A stretch of 64,000 nucleotides of DNA from Burkholderia humptydooensis (GTDB taxonomy: Bacteria > Pseudomonadota > Gammaproteobacteria > Burkholderiales > Burkholderiaceae), in the NCBI RefSeq assembly GCF_001513745.1, contig NZ_CP013380.1, positions 744,001 through 808,000 on the forward strand, in the 5' to 3' direction. Shown in pieces: positions 45,897-56,400 of the stretch. A program made the translations under genes and the position numbers. Each line of letters starts with the position of its first letter. Position 1 is the stretch's first letter. The notes beneath the pieces were generated by a model. The model was not told where the DNA came from, did not search any database, and saw nothing but the letters and a program-made list of their open reading frames with translations.

Positions 45897-47303
45897 TCAT
45901 GCGTCGATCGTGAAGATCTTGCCGGGGTTCATCAGGTTGTGCGGATCGAGCGCGCGCTTGATCGCGCGCATCGCGTCGACCGCGTTCTCGCCGTGCTCGG
46001 CCGCGAGAAAGCGCATCTTGTGCAGCCCGACGCCGTGCTCGCCCGTGCAGGTGCCGCCCATGCGCAGCGCGCGCTCGACGATCCGGTCGTTGAGCGCCTC
46101 GGCTTCGGCGAGCTCCTCGGGCTTCGCCGGATCGACGAGGATCGCGACGTGGAAGTTGCCGTCGCCGACGTGACCGACGATCGGGCACGGCAGCGACGAC
46201 GCGTTCAGGTCGGCTTCGGTTTCCCCGACGCACGCGGCGAGCTGCGAGATCGGCACGCAGACGTCGGTCGTCACCGCGCGGCAGCCGGGCTTCAGTTGCA
46301 GCATCGAGAAATACGCGTGGTGGCGCGCGGACCAGAGGCGCGTGCGATCCTCGGGGCGCGTCGCCCATTCGAAGCCCAGGCCGCCGTTCTGCCCGGCGAG
46401 CGCCTCGACTTGCTGCGCCTGCTCGCGCACGCCCGATTCGGTGCCGTGGAATTCGAAGAAGAGCGTCGGCGCCTCGGCGAGCCCGAGCTGCGCGTTGCGA
46501 TTGATCGCGCGCACGGCGAGCGCGTCGACGAACTCGACGCGCGCGATCGGCACGCCGATCTGGATCGTCTCGATCACGGTGCGCGCGGCGGCGCTCATCG
46601 ACGGAAAAGCGCACACGGCGGCCGACACGGCCTCGGGCAGCGGATGCAGGCGCAGCGTGATTTCGGTGATCACGCCGAGCGTGCCTTCGGAGCCGACGAA
46701 AAGACGCGTGAGATCGTAGCCCGCCGCCGACTTGCGCGCGCGCGTGCCCGTCTTCACGACGCGGCCGTCCGCGAGCACGGCGGTGAGGCCGAGCACGTTC
46801 TCGCGCATCGTGCCGTAGCGCACCGCGTTCGTGCCCGACGCGCGGGTCGCGGTCATCCCGCCGATGCTCGCGTCCGCTCCGGGGTCGATCGGGAAGAAGA
46901 GGCCGGTGTCGCGCAGCGCGTCGTTCAGCGCGCGGCGCGTGAGCCCGGGCTCGACGGTCGCGGTCAGATCGTCGGCTTCGATCGACAGCACGCGGTTCAT
47001 CTCCGACAGATCGAGCGACACGCCGCCGCGCACCGCGAGCAGATGGCCTTCGAGCGACGAGCCGACGCCATACGGGATCAGCGGCACGTCGTGCCGCGCG
47101 CAGAGGAGGACGGCGTCGCGCACGTCGTCGGCCGTGTGCGCGAACACGACGGCGTCGGGCAGTTGCGGGTCGAACGGCGATTCGTCGCGGCCGTGATGGG
47201 CGCGCACCGCCTGCGCGACCGACAGGCGCGCGCCGAACCGGGCGGCGAGCGCGTCGACGAAGGCGGCGGGAAGCGGGCGATGCGGCGGGGCGGGGTGGTT
47301 CAC
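45897..47303 (-). CDS. FAD-linked D-2-hydroxyacid (D-lactate type) dehydrogenase
   Basis: A 468-residue flavoprotein of the same FAD-binding type-4 superfamily as GlcD, but closer to cytochrome-linked D-lactate dehydrogenases. PLIPYGVGSSLEGHLLAVRG, DPGADASIGGMTATRASGTN and FVGSEGTLGVITEITLRLHP mark the FAD domain; VGHVGDGNFHVAIL and CTGEHGVGLHKM the catalytic cap. The start is GTG at 47303, backed by AAGGAG seven bases upstream. It probably shares a transcript with glcDEF, so the locus may oxidise both glycolate and D-lactate or a related acid. The exact substrate is not shown by sequence. Confidence 0.88.
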   Translation of the reverse strand: MNHPAPPHRPLPAAFVDALAARFGARLSVAQAVRAHHGRDESPFDPQLPDAVVFAHTADDVRDAVLLCARHDVPLIPYGVGSSLEGHLLAVRGGVSLDLSEMNRVLSIEADDLTATVEPGLTRRALNDALRDTGLFFPIDPGADASIGGMTATRASGTNAVRYGTMRENVLGLTAVLADGRVVKTGTRARKSAAGYDLTRLFVGSEGTLGVITEITLRLHPLPEAVSAAVCAFPSMSAAARTVIETIQIGVPIARVEFVDALAVRAINRNAQLGLAEAPTLFFEFHGTESGVREQAQQVEALAGQNGGLGFEWATRPEDRTRLWSARHHAYFSMLQLKPGCRAVTTDVCVPISQLAACVGETEADLNASSLPCPIVGHVGDGNFHVAILVDPAKPEELAEAEALNDRIVERALRMGGTCTGEHGVGLHKMRFLAAEHGENAVDAMRAIKRALDPHNLMNPGKIFTIDA

Positions 47304-47400
47304 GCGGGTCTCCTTGGAGGCGATCTTTATGGCACGCGCCGCGGCGAGGCGGACCGGATCATTCTACGCCCGAATGGATGCGCGCCGCCCCGGACGCGGC

Positions 47401-47409
47401 TGCGATAAT
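47401..47409 (+). promoter_or_regulatory. extended -10 promoter of the adenosyltransferase gene
   Basis: TGCGATAAT (TG-n-GATAAT) with no clear -35, predicting a start near 47416 and a ~43-nt leader. Confidence 0.45.
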
Positions 47410-47458
47410 AGGGATTTCACCGACGCGGCGCGCGCCGCCGCCAACGACGGGAGGCACA

Positions 47459-48010
47459 ATGGGCAAGCGCTTGAGCAAGATCGCGACCCGCACGGGCGAC
47501 GACGGCACGACGGGCCTCGGCGACGGCAGCCGCGTGCGCAAGGACGACGCGCGGATCGCGGCGATCGGCGACGTCGACGAACTGAATTCGCAACTCGGCG
47601 TGCTGCTCGCCGAGCCGCTGCCGGACGACGTCCGCGCGGCGCTTTCGACGATCCAGCACGATCTGTTCGATCTGGGCGGCGAGCTCTGCATTCCGGGGCG
47701 CGCGGCGATCACCGACGCGCATCTCGCGCGTCTGGACGACTGGCTCGCGCACTACAACGGGCAACTGCCGCCGCTCGATGAATTCATCCTGCCGGGCGGC
47801 GCGCGCGGCGCGGCGCTTGCGCACGTGTGCCGGACCGTCTGCCGGCGCGCGGAGCGCTCGATCGTCGCGCTCGGCGCGCACGAGCCGCTCAACGCGCCGC
47901 CGCGCCGCTACGTGAACCGGCTGTCGGATCTGCTGTTCGTGCTCGCGCGGGTGCTGAACCGCGCGGCGGGCGGCGCCGACGTGCTGTGGGACCGCGCGCG
48001 CGCGCAATGA
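47459..48010 (+). CDS. cob(I)alamin adenosyltransferase, PduO type
   Basis: A 183-residue ATP:corrinoid adenosyltransferase that makes adenosylcobalamin. The P-loop-like ATP site is at the start (SKIATRTGDDGTTGLGDGSR), with GDVDELNSQLGVLLAEPL, IQHDLFDLGGELCIPG, FILPGGARGAALAHVCRTVC and the terminal YVNRLSDLLFVLARVLNR. ATG 47459 has GGGAGG six bases upstream. It is divergent from the FAD dehydrogenase; hmp follows after 120 bases. Confidence 0.95.
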   Translation: MGKRLSKIATRTGDDGTTGLGDGSRVRKDDARIAAIGDVDELNSQLGVLLAEPLPDDVRAALSTIQHDLFDLGGELCIPGRAAITDAHLARLDDWLAHYNGQLPPLDEFILPGGARGAALAHVCRTVCRRAERSIVALGAHEPLNAPPRRYVNRLSDLLFVLARVLNRAAGGADVLWDRARAQ

Positions 48011-48065
48011 ACGCGTTGATGCGCATCATTGCAATCGCAGGCCCGTTGTGGCGAGGTGCGACAAT

Positions 48066-48104
48066 TTGACCGCCGGGCGCGCGTCCATAAAGATGTATCG
48101 TCTT
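48066..48104 (+). promoter_or_regulatory. hmp promoter with NsrR-like half-site
   Basis: TTGACC (48066-48071) is a fair -35 for TAAAGA 16 bases on. AAGATGTAT at 48090-48098 matches one half of the NsrR consensus and overlaps the -10. The second half is poor. Nitric-oxide control by NsrR is expected for hmp, but this site is tentative. Confidence 0.4.
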
Positions 48105-48130
48105 CGAATGTTTAACGGAGGAATACTTTC

Positions 48131-49339
48131 ATGACGCAGATGACTGCCGAGCAAATGGCCCGAGTGAAAGCGACCGCCCCGGTTCTCGCGGAGCACGGCA
48201 CGACGATCACGAAGCATTTTTATCAGCGGATGTTCGGGCGTCACCCCGAGCTGAAGAACGTCTTCAACCAGACGCACCAGAAGACGGGCAGCCAGCCGGA
48301 GACGCTCGCGAAGGCGGTCTACGCGTACGCGGCGAACATCGACAACCTCGGCGCGCTCGGCGGCGCCGTGTCGCGGATCGCGCACAAGCACGCGAGCCTG
48401 AACATCCGGCCGGAGCACTATCCGATCGTGGGCGAGAACCTGCTCGCGTCGATCGTCGAGGTGCTCGGCGACGCGGTGGACGCGGACACGCTCGAAGCGT
48501 GGCGCATCGCGTACGGCCAGCTCGCGACGATCCTGATCGGCGCGGAGGCGAACCTGTACGAGAGCGCCGCGTGGAGCGGCTTCCGTCCGTTCAAGGTCGC
48601 GCAGAAGGTGCGCGAGAGCGACGAGATCACGTCTTTTTACCTGACGCCCGCCGACGGCGGCGTGGCGCCCGGGTTCGAGCCGGGCCAGTACGTGTCGGTG
48701 AAGCGCTTCGTCGGCGACATGGGCGTCGATCAGCCGCGCCAGTACAGTCTGTCCGACGCGCCGCACGGCAAATGGCTGCGCATCTCGGTCAAGCGCGAAG
48801 CGGGGCGCAGCGAGCAAGTGCCGGCGGGCAAGGTGTCGACGCTGATGCACGATGGCGTCGACGCCGATTCGATCGTCGAAGTCACCGCGCCGATGGGCGA
48901 CTTCACGCTGAACCGAAACGCGTCGACGCCTGTCGTGCTGATTTCGGGCGGCGTCGGGATCACGCCGATGATGTCGATGGCGTCGACGCTCGTCGCGTCG
49001 GGCAGCGAGCGCGAAGTGCGGTTCCTGCACGCATGCCGGTCGGCGAGCGTGCACGCGTTCCGCGACTGGCTGAACGACACGACGGACGCGCATCCGAACG
49101 TGAAGCGCGCGGTGTTCTACGAGGAAGTCGGCCCGAACGACCGCGCCGGCGTCGATCACGACTACGAAGGCCGGATCACGCCGGCCGCGCTCGAGCGCCA
49201 CGCGCTCGTGCCGGACGCCGACTACTACGTCTGCGGGCCGATCGCGTTCATGAAGCAGCAACGCGATGCGCTCGTCGCGCTCGGCGTCGCGCCGGAGCGC
49301 GTGCAGACGGAAATCTTCGGTTCGGGCGCGCTCGAATGA
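48131..49339 (+). CDS. hmp: flavohaemoglobin, nitric oxide dioxygenase
   Basis: A 402-residue three-domain protein that oxidises NO to nitrate with O2 and NAD(P)H. The globin domain (residues 1-~140) has proximal His85 (RIAHKHASL). The FAD domain carries RQYSLSDAPHGKWLRISVK; the NAD domain has GGVGITPMMSMAST and the terminal VQTEIFGSGALE. Length equals typical Hmp (~396-403). GGAGG precedes the ATG by nine bases. A terminator follows at 49387. Confidence 0.97.
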   Translation: MTQMTAEQMARVKATAPVLAEHGTTITKHFYQRMFGRHPELKNVFNQTHQKTGSQPETLAKAVYAYAANIDNLGALGGAVSRIAHKHASLNIRPEHYPIVGENLLASIVEVLGDAVDADTLEAWRIAYGQLATILIGAEANLYESAAWSGFRPFKVAQKVRESDEITSFYLTPADGGVAPGFEPGQYVSVKRFVGDMGVDQPRQYSLSDAPHGKWLRISVKREAGRSEQVPAGKVSTLMHDGVDADSIVEVTAPMGDFTLNRNASTPVVLISGGVGITPMMSMASTLVASGSEREVRFLHACRSASVHAFRDWLNDTTDAHPNVKRAVFYEEVGPNDRAGVDHDYEGRITPAALERHALVPDADYYVCGPIAFMKQQRDALVALGVAPERVQTEIFGSGALE

Positions 49340-49386
49340 CGAAACATCGGCGAACGACGCACGTTCGCTGAAGCGAAACGAAAAAG

Positions 49387-49411
49387 CCCGGCGCGATGCG
49401 TCGGGTTTTTT
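49387..49411 (+). terminator. intrinsic terminator of hmp
   Basis: CCCGGCGC-GAT-GCGTCGGG, an 8-bp stem with one G-T pair, followed by six T residues, 48 bases after the hmp stop. Confidence 0.8.
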
Positions 49412-49501
49412 GCTGGGCAGTGCTCGCCCGGGACCGAGCCGGAGTCAGGCCGGCTCTGGACGGCCTGCTCGTGGCGCACGGGGCTGCGCTTCGCCGCGCG
49501 C

Positions 49502-50575
49502 TCAGTTGCCGCTGCCGCGCGCGACGCGCCGCGCCTTCACCGCGTCGGCGAGCCCTTCGAGCACCTTCACGCTGTCGTCCCAGTTGATGCACGCGTCGGT
49601 GATGCTCTGGCCGTACGTGAGCGGGCAGCCGTCCTTCAGGTCCTGGCGGCCTTCGACGAGGTGCGACTCGACCATCACGCCGACGATGCGCTCGTCGCCC
49701 GCCGCGAGCTGGCGGCCGATGTCCGCGCACACGGGAATCTGGTTCTCGTGCTTCTTCGAGCTGTTCGCGTGGCTTGCATCGATCATCAGGCGCGCGGCGA
49801 GGCCCGACTTGCCGATGTCCGCGCACGCGATGTTCACGCTGTTGGCGTCGTAGTTCGGCGTCTTGCCGCCGCGCAGGATCACGTGGCAGTCCTCGTTGCC
49901 GGCCGTCGACACGATCGCCGAGTGGCCGCCCTTCGTCACCGACAGGAAATGGTGCGGCTGCGACGCGGCCTTGATTGCATCGACCGCGATCTTCACGTTG
50001 CCGTCGGTGCCGTTCTTGAAGCCGACCGGGCACGACAGCCCCGACGCGAGCTCGCGGTGCACCTGCGACTCGGTCGTGCGCGCGCCGATCGCGCCCCACG
50101 AGATCAGATCGGCGATGTACTGCGGGCTGATCATGTCGAGGTACTCGGTGCCGGCGGGCAGCCCCATTTCGTTGATCTGCAGCAGCAGCTCGCGCGCGGT
50201 GCGCAGGCCGTCGTTGATCTTGAAGCTGTTGTCGAGGTGCGGATCGTTGATGAGCCCCTTCCAGCCGACCGTCGTGCGCGGCTTCTCGAAGTACACGCGC
50301 ATCACGATCTCGAGCTCGTCCGCAAAGCGCTCGCGCTCCTTGACGAGCCGGCCCGCGTATTCGAGCGCCGCCTTCGTGTCGTGGATCGAGCACGGCCCGA
50401 TGACGACGATCAGGCGATCGTCCATCCCGTGCAGGATCCGGTGCATCGCCTGGCGCGCGTTGTAGATGAGCTCCGACACCGCCTCGCTGAGCGCGAATTC
50501 GCGGATCAGGTGAGCGGGCGGAGTCAGCTCCTTCAGTTCTCGGATGCGGACGTCGTCGGTATTGTGCGGGGGCAT
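49502..50575 (-). CDS. aroG: 3-deoxy-7-phosphoheptulonate (DAHP) synthase
   Basis: A 357-residue type I-alpha DAHP synthase, the entry enzyme of the shikimate pathway. VVIGPCSIHDTKAALEYAGR, MRVYFEKPRTTVGWKGLIND, CPVGFKNGTDGNVKIAVDAI, IDASHANSSKK and the metal-binding DCHVILRGG are characteristic. The N-terminal segment (DDVRIRELKELTPPAHLI) is present, so it is a feedback-regulated AroFGH-type enzyme; which aromatic amino acid inhibits it cannot be read safely. It converges with hmp. Confidence 0.95.
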   Translation of the reverse strand: MPPHNTDDVRIRELKELTPPAHLIREFALSEAVSELIYNARQAMHRILHGMDDRLIVVIGPCSIHDTKAALEYAGRLVKERERFADELEIVMRVYFEKPRTTVGWKGLINDPHLDNSFKINDGLRTARELLLQINEMGLPAGTEYLDMISPQYIADLISWGAIGARTTESQVHRELASGLSCPVGFKNGTDGNVKIAVDAIKAASQPHHFLSVTKGGHSAIVSTAGNEDCHVILRGGKTPNYDANSVNIACADIGKSGLAARLMIDASHANSSKKHENQIPVCADIGRQLAAGDERIVGVMVESHLVEGRQDLKDGCPLTYGQSITDACINWDDSVKVLEGLADAVKARRVARGSGN

Positions 50576-50989
50576 GCTTGAGTTCTCCGGTTCGGTGCGC
50601 CGCCCGGCTGCGTGCGCGGGGCGGCTGGCTGTTCAATTCGACAAATCGGTGATTCGGGAAAGCCGGTGGTTCGGCCCGTCAGCCGCGCGTGCGAACCGGC
50701 GGGACGAAAAAAAACCGCCGGGTTCGCCGGCGGTTTTTCGGGAATTCGGTTGCGCTTCGCGCGCCATCACCCCTCTCGATCCGCCAGCGGCCTGAGATAC
50801 CAAAAAAAGTAAAAGTAAAACTTTGCGGACATGGCGAAAATGCGGTGCGTCAATGTGAAGCGATGCAAGAAAGAGATTTATACCCGGTCGGCCGCTGGCT
50901 TGCAATCCTGCGACGCTGAAAATGCGGACAACCCGCGCGATGCAAGCGATTCGCGCGAATTGTCTGCGTCGCGATGCGGCAATGCCGCA
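50576..50989. other. 414-bp region between aroG and tldD
   Basis: It holds a bidirectional terminator (50707-50738) and an A/T-richer stretch at ~50800-50880. I see no gene or known riboswitch. Confidence 0.4.
50707..50738 (-). terminator. bidirectional intrinsic terminator
   Basis: An 11-bp stem AAAACCGCCGG / CCGGCGGTTTT with a 5-nt loop, flanked by A8 on the left and T5 on the right. On the minus strand it ends tldD transcription with an eight-T tract. Confidence 0.85.
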
Positions 50990-52459
50990 TTACGACGCGG
51001 TGCCGCCGACCGTCATGTTGTCGAGCCGCAGCGTCGGCTGGCCGACCCCGACGGGCACGCTCTGGCCCTCCTTGCCGCAGACGCCGACGCCCGTATCGAG
51101 CCGCATGTCGTTGCCGATCATGCTCACGTACTTGAGCGATTCCGGGCCGCTGCCGATCAGCGTCGCGCCCTTGACCGGATACGTGACCTTGCCGTTCTCG
51201 ATCATGTACGCCTCGGACGCCGAGAACACGAACTTGCCGTTCGTGATGTCGACCTGGCCGCCGCCGAAGTTCACCGCGTAGAGGCCGTGCTCGACCGATT
51301 CGATGATCTCCCGCGGGTCCTTGTCGCCGTTGAGCATGTACGTGTTCGTCATGCGCGGCATCGGCAGCGCCGCGTACGATTCGCGCCGTGCGTTGCCGGT
51401 GACGGGCATCTTCATCAGCCGCGCGTTCAGCGTGTCCTGGATGTAGCCCTTCAGGACCCCGTCCTCGATGAGCGTCGTGCACTGCGTCGGGTTGCCTTCG
51501 TCGTCGATGTTGAGCGACCCGCGGCGGTTCGGCAGCGTGCCGTCGTCGACGACGGTCACGCCCTTGGCCGCGACCTGCTCGCCGATGCGGCCCGCGAACG
51601 CCGACGAGCCCTTGCGGTTGAAGTCGCCCTCGAGCCCGTGGCCGATCGCCTCGTGCAGCAGCACGCCCGGCCAGCCCGGCCCGAGCACGACCGTCATCGC
51701 GCCCGCGGGCGCGGGGCGCGCGTCGAGATTGACGAGCGCCGCGTGCACCGCGTCGTCGACGTAGCGCGCGAGCACGTCGTCGGTGAAGTAGCCGTAGTCG
51801 AAGCGGCCGCCGCCGCCGCCCGAGCCGATCTCGCGGCGGCCGTTCTGCTCGGCGATCACCGTCACCGACACGCGCACGAGCGGGCGGATGTCCGCCGCGA
51901 GCGCGCCGTCGCTGCGCGCGACGAGCACGACGTCGTATTCGCCGGCGAGCCCCGCCATCACCTGCGTGATCCGCGGGTCGCGGCCGCGCGCCATCTGCTC
52001 GACGCGCTCGAGGAGCTTCACCTTCGCGGTTGCGTCGAGGGACGCGAGCGGATCGGCGGGCAGGTACAGGTCGCGGCCCGAGATGCCCTTCAACGAAGAA
52101 GCCGCGCGGATCTTCTGCTTGCCGCCGCCCGCGGCGGCGATCGCCTTCGTCGCGGCGGCCGCCTGGCGGATCGCGTCGGGCGACAGGTCGTCCGAATACG
52201 CGAACGCCGTGCGCTCGCCCGCGACCGCGCGCACGCCGACGCCCTGGTCGATGCTGAAGCTGCCCGACTTGACGATGCCTTCCTCGAGGCTCCACGCCTC
52301 GCTGCGGGTTGCCTGGAAGTACAGGTCCGCGTAGTCGACGCGATGCGTGAAGATGTCGGCGAGCGTGCGCGTGAGAAGGCTTTCGTCGAGGCCGTACGGC
52401 GTGAGCAGGATGTCCTTCGCGAGCGCGAGATTGTGGACGCCGGGTTCGATGATGTTCAT
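50990..52459 (-). CDS. tldD: metalloprotease TldD
   Basis: A 489-residue subunit of the TldD/TldE zinc protease, which trims unfolded peptides and matures some modified peptides. The zinc motif is His269-Glu270-xxx-His274 ([14 protein letters not shown]). Other signatures are [56 protein letters not shown] and the terminal [13 protein letters not shown]. Start MNIIEPGV at 52459; the frame is open further up with no family similarity. The partner TldE (pmbA) is not in this window. Confidence 0.96.
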   Translation of the reverse strand: MNIIEPGVHNLALAKDILLTPYGLDESLLTRTLADIFTHRVDYADLYFQATRSEAWSLEEGIVKSGSFSIDQGVGVRAVAGERTAFAYSDDLSPDAIRQAAAATKAIAAAGGGKQKIRAASSLKGISGRDLYLPADPLASLDATAKVKLLERVEQMARGRDPRITQVMAGLAGEYDVVLVARSDGALAADIRPLVRVSVTVIAEQNGRREIGSGGGGGRFDYGYFTDDVLARYVDDAVHAALVNLDARPAPAGAMTVVLGPGWPGVLLHEAIGHGLEGDFNRKGSSAFAGRIGEQVAAKGVTVVDDGTLPNRRGSLNIDDEGNPTQCTTLIEDGVLKGYIQDTLNARLMKMPVTGNARRESYAALPMPRMTNTYMLNGDKDPREIIESVEHGLYAVNFGGGQVDITNGKFVFSASEAYMIENGKVTYPVKGATLIGSGPESLKYVSMIGNDMRLDTGVGVCGKEGQSVPVGVGQPTLRLDNMTVGGTAS

Positions 52460-52575
52460 GCGGATTCGGGAATTCTCAATTTCTGAAACGGTTGTCGGAC
52501 GCGCTTTCCTTTTTCCGGTCGGACGGCCGGATGGATCGCGGCGGCCGTTTTTCAAGGGCGAAGGCGGCCGGGCGC

Positions 52576-53403
52576 TCATTCGAGCACACGGTGCCGCCAC
52601 GCGGGCAGGCTCCGCCGCACGTCGGCGATCCGCGCGGGATCGATCTCGCCCGCGACGACGCCCGCGCCTTCGTCGCGCACCGCGACGATCTCGCCCCACG
52701 GGTCGACGAGCATGCTGTGGCCCCACGTGCGGCGGCCGTTCTCGTGCTGGCCGCCTTGCGCGGCGGCGAGCACGTAGCACTGGTTCTCGACCGCGCGGGC
52801 GCGCAACAGCGTCTCCCAGTGCGCGCGGCCCGTTGTGTACGTGAACGCCGACGGCACGACGATCATCGCGCAGTCCCCCATTCGCCGGTACAGCTCCGGA
52901 AAGCGCAGATCGTAGCAGACCGACAGCCCGACCCGGCCGAACGGCGCGTCGAACGTGCGCACCGCGTCGCCCGGACGGATCGTGCGCGCCTCGTCGAACG
53001 ACTCGTCGTCCTTCTCGAAGTTGAACAGGTGGATCTTGTCGTAGCGGGCGGCCTCGCGGCCCTGCGGATCGAACACGAGCGTCGTGTTCAGCACGCGCGA
53101 AGGCTCGGGCGCCGAGAGCGGCAGCGTGCCGCCGATCACCCAGACGCCGTGCGCCTTCGCGCGCCCGGCGAGAAAGCGCTGGATCGGGCCGTCCTGGTAG
53201 GCTTCCGCGAGCGCGAGCTTGTCGGTGTCCTGGTGGCCCATGAAGCAGAAGTATTCGGGCAGCAGCACGAGCCGCACGCCCGCGCCCGCCGCGTCGGCGA
53301 TCAGCCGGCCGGCTTCGGCGAGATTGCGCTCGCGATCGGGCGTGCTGACCATCTGCAGCGCGGCGACCCGGAACGGCGAGGCTGAGGCATGGCGATCGGT
53401 CAT
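52576..53403 (-). CDS. nitrilase-superfamily amidase (Nit1 / deaminated-glutathione amidase type)
   Basis: A 275-residue carbon-nitrogen hydrolase. Catalytic triad Glu50 (LLPEYF), Lys123 (YDKIHLFNF) and Cys163 ([14 protein letters not shown]). The [10 protein letters not shown] and [13 protein letters not shown] motifs place it in the Nit branch, which in other organisms repairs deaminated glutathione; omega-amidase is the main alternative. It is located between tldD and yhdP on the same strand, an order common in beta-proteobacteria, and probably co-transcribed with yhdP (45-base gap). Confidence 0.88.
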   Translation of the reverse strand: MTDRHASASPFRVAALQMVSTPDRERNLAEAGRLIADAAGAGVRLVLLPEYFCFMGHQDTDKLALAEAYQDGPIQRFLAGRAKAHGVWVIGGTLPLSAPEPSRVLNTTLVFDPQGREAARYDKIHLFNFEKDDESFDEARTIRPGDAVRTFDAPFGRVGLSVCYDLRFPELYRRMGDCAMIVVPSAFTYTTGRAHWETLLRARAVENQCYVLAAAQGGQHENGRRTWGHSMLVDPWGEIVAVRDEGAGVVAGEIDPARIADVRRSLPAWRHRVLE

Positions 53404-53448
53404 GACGGGTTGGGTAGCCGAAAAAAGGGTGCGGGCCCGGCGGCCGCG

Positions 53449-56400
53449 TCAGTGCTCGACGGCCGCGGGCGCGAAGCCCATCTTACCCCGATCGCCGCCG
53501 ACCCGCTCGATGTGCGGATGCGCCCACGAACCGGTGATCGCGTAGTCCACCGCGAACGCGTGCGCGAGCGTTTGCGACAGCGCGAGATTCGCGGCGAGCA
53601 CGCCGAGGCCGAGGAACGGATTGATGATCGCCGCGCCGATCGCGGCCGCGCTCGCGCTCACCTTCGGCGCGATGTGCGCGTTCAGCTCCTGCGTCTCGCG
53701 CGCGAGATCGACCGAGCCCGTCACCGTCACCTTCGCGGGCGAGGTCTTCATCTCGAAATCCTGCGTGCGCGCGATGCCGTTGTCGATTCGGCCCGTGCCC
53801 GTGATCGTCTCGAACGGCAGCCCCTTGCCGATCACGTCGCGGAAATCGAGCGTCAGGAAGCGCGCGAGGCCTTGCAGGCTCAGCACGCCGAGCAGCTTCG
53901 CCGCGCCCGGGTCGACCTTCAGGATCTGGCCGTGCGCGAGGTCGAGCGACAGGCGGCCGTTCAGCGTCGGATAGTCGATCGCGGTCGGGCCGCCGCGCCA
54001 CGCGACCTTGCCCGACAGCGTGCCGCGCCCGCTCTCGACCGTGCGCGGCAGGCCGACGCGATCGAGCAGGGCGCCCGCGTCGCCGATCGCGAGCGTGAAG
54101 TCGAATACCGTGCGGCGCGGCGCGTCGTCCTCCTCGGCGCCGCGCGCGAGCGCGCGCCGCGACGTGCGCCAGTTCGCGGTCGCGGTGAGCTTCGCGGCCG
54201 GGTTCGCGAGCTCGAGCTTGTCGAGCTGCCAGACGGGGATGCCGTTCTCGTCGATGTTGCGCGCGTCGACCTCGAGCCGGCCGATGTCGTGGCCGCGCGC
54301 GACCACCTGGTCGACGACGAGATCGATCGCCGGCATCGCATGGTGGGTGGGCGTCGGCAGATCGATCGCGCGGCCGACGAGATCGTGCTCGGCGCTCTCG
54401 GGAATCACGAGCCTCGCGAGCCGCGCGCTCAGCACGCCCGCGCCCGTCGGGCCGCCGCCCGGCGCCCACGACAGGTAGCCCGACACCTGGTTCGACGCGA
54501 TGTTCGCCTGCCAGAGGTCGTCGATGTGCGATGCGCCGACGATCACGTTCTCCCAGTTGCGCTTGAGCAGCTTCAGCGTGCCGAAGTGCAGCGCGAAGCG
54601 CTTCGGCGCGAAGCTCGCGAGATCGACGGGCGACGCGGCCGGCTTCTCGCGCGCGGTGGGCGACTTGCTGAAGCCCTGCGCGAACGTCTGCCACGCATCG
54701 GCGTCGAGTTCGTGCACGTCGATCGCCGCGCTCACGCCTTCCTGCGGCATGTCGGGCATCCGGTTCATGCCGATCGCGCCGCGCACCGCGCGCACCGGCT
54801 GCCCGCGCTCGACGTCGAGCAGGTAGGTCGCGGCGAGCGGGCCGAGCGTCAGGTCCGCGCGCTCGAGCGGCTTGCCGCTCGCCTGCGGCTCGGGCGCGAG
54901 CACGAAGCTGAACGGCATCGGCGTGCCGGCCGGCTTCGCGAACGGCGCGGGGAAGTCGAGCGCGACGCCCGTGAGGTCCGAGCTCGCGGTGATGTCGGGC
55001 AGGCCGCCCTTCGCGCCGCGCACGGCGAGCCGGTACGGCGCGTCGCCGACGACGCGCTCGAGCGCGGCGGCCGCCGCGCCGCGCAGGTTCAGCCCGCGCG
55101 CGGCGTCGAGCGACAGCCGGCCGTCGACGTCGAACGCGTAGCGGCCGTTCTCCGACAGCGCGCCGCGCGCGCGCACGTCGCCGCCGAGAAAGCGCGCGGT
55201 GAGCCGATCGACGCTCGCCGTGTGCTGCGTGAACCGCACGCTGCCGCGCAGCCGCGTGACGGGCGGCACGCCGTCGGCCTCGAGCGTGTTGCCGGCGAAG
55301 CCGAGCGCGCCGTCGACGCCGACGTGCGGATGCGGGACGTGCTGCGGGATGGTGAGCTTGAGCGCGAGCGTCGCCGGCCCCTGCGCGCGCACGAGGTTGC
55401 CGATGTGGCCCGTCATCCCGGCGACCGCGCTGTGGTTCGCGTAGTCGAGCAGGTCGGCGAGCGGGCCGTGCGCGCGGCCCTCGATCACGAGCGGCGAATG
55501 CGTCGGGTTGCCGAGATCGTCGATGCGCCCCGCCACCTTCGTGAGCGCGACGCCCTTGTAGCGCGCGCGGTCGATGTCGAAGCGCAGCCGGTTCTGCTCG
55601 AGCTCGAACACGCCGTCGATGCCGTCGAGCGCGGGCCACACGTTTGGCGTGCCGTTCGCGAGCGTGCGCGGCGGCTGCGGCGTCGGCTCGAACGTGCCGC
55701 CCGCGAAGGGCGCGACGATGTGGAACACGCCCGCCTTCGGATCATGCTCGTAGGGGAACGTCTCGAGCGGGCCCTTCGCGACGATCGTCGCGCCTTTCTT
55801 CACCTGGCCCGCCTGCAGCGCGTGGCCGAGATAGAGGCGCAGGTGATCGGACAGGCTCGTCGGCAGGTAGCGGGGGATTCGCGCGACGGCCGCGCGCGCG
55901 AAGTCGGCCTTCAGGTCGAGCGAGCCGCGGCCGTGGCCGGGGTTCGCGTAGCTGCCCGCAACCGCGATCGCCGCGTCGGCGTTCTCGACGTAGAACTCGG
56001 GCACCGCGACGTCGACGCGCGCGTGCCGCTCGCCGGGCGCGGGCGTGACGGTCCAGTTCGCGCGGCCGCGCAGCTTGTCGAACGCGAGGCGCGGCTCGTC
56101 GAACACGCCGGGCACGGTGACGGCCGCGTCGACCGTGTCGAAGCGCGCCGCGCCGCCTTTTTCGTCCGCATCGACGTGGCCCCACAGATTCTCGACGCCC
56201 GGAATCCCCGCGCGCGGGTGGCCGTGCGGCGAGAGCCCGGGCGGCGGCTCCTGCGCCTCGAAGCTGATCCCCTGCAGGTCGCCCTGGAAGCGGTAGCGGA
56301 TGATGGGCGCGGTGCCGCTTTCGCGCTCTTCGTCGACGAACTCGGGGCTCGCCGGCTTCGCGCGCTCGACCTCGATCGCGTAGTTCGCGACGAGCCCGCG

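Noticed and set aside
50780..50810. CTGAGATACC resembling the TPP riboswitch CTGAGA motif
   Set aside because: The rest of the TPP aptamer is missing, the stretch runs into poly-A, and no thiamine gene is adjacent.
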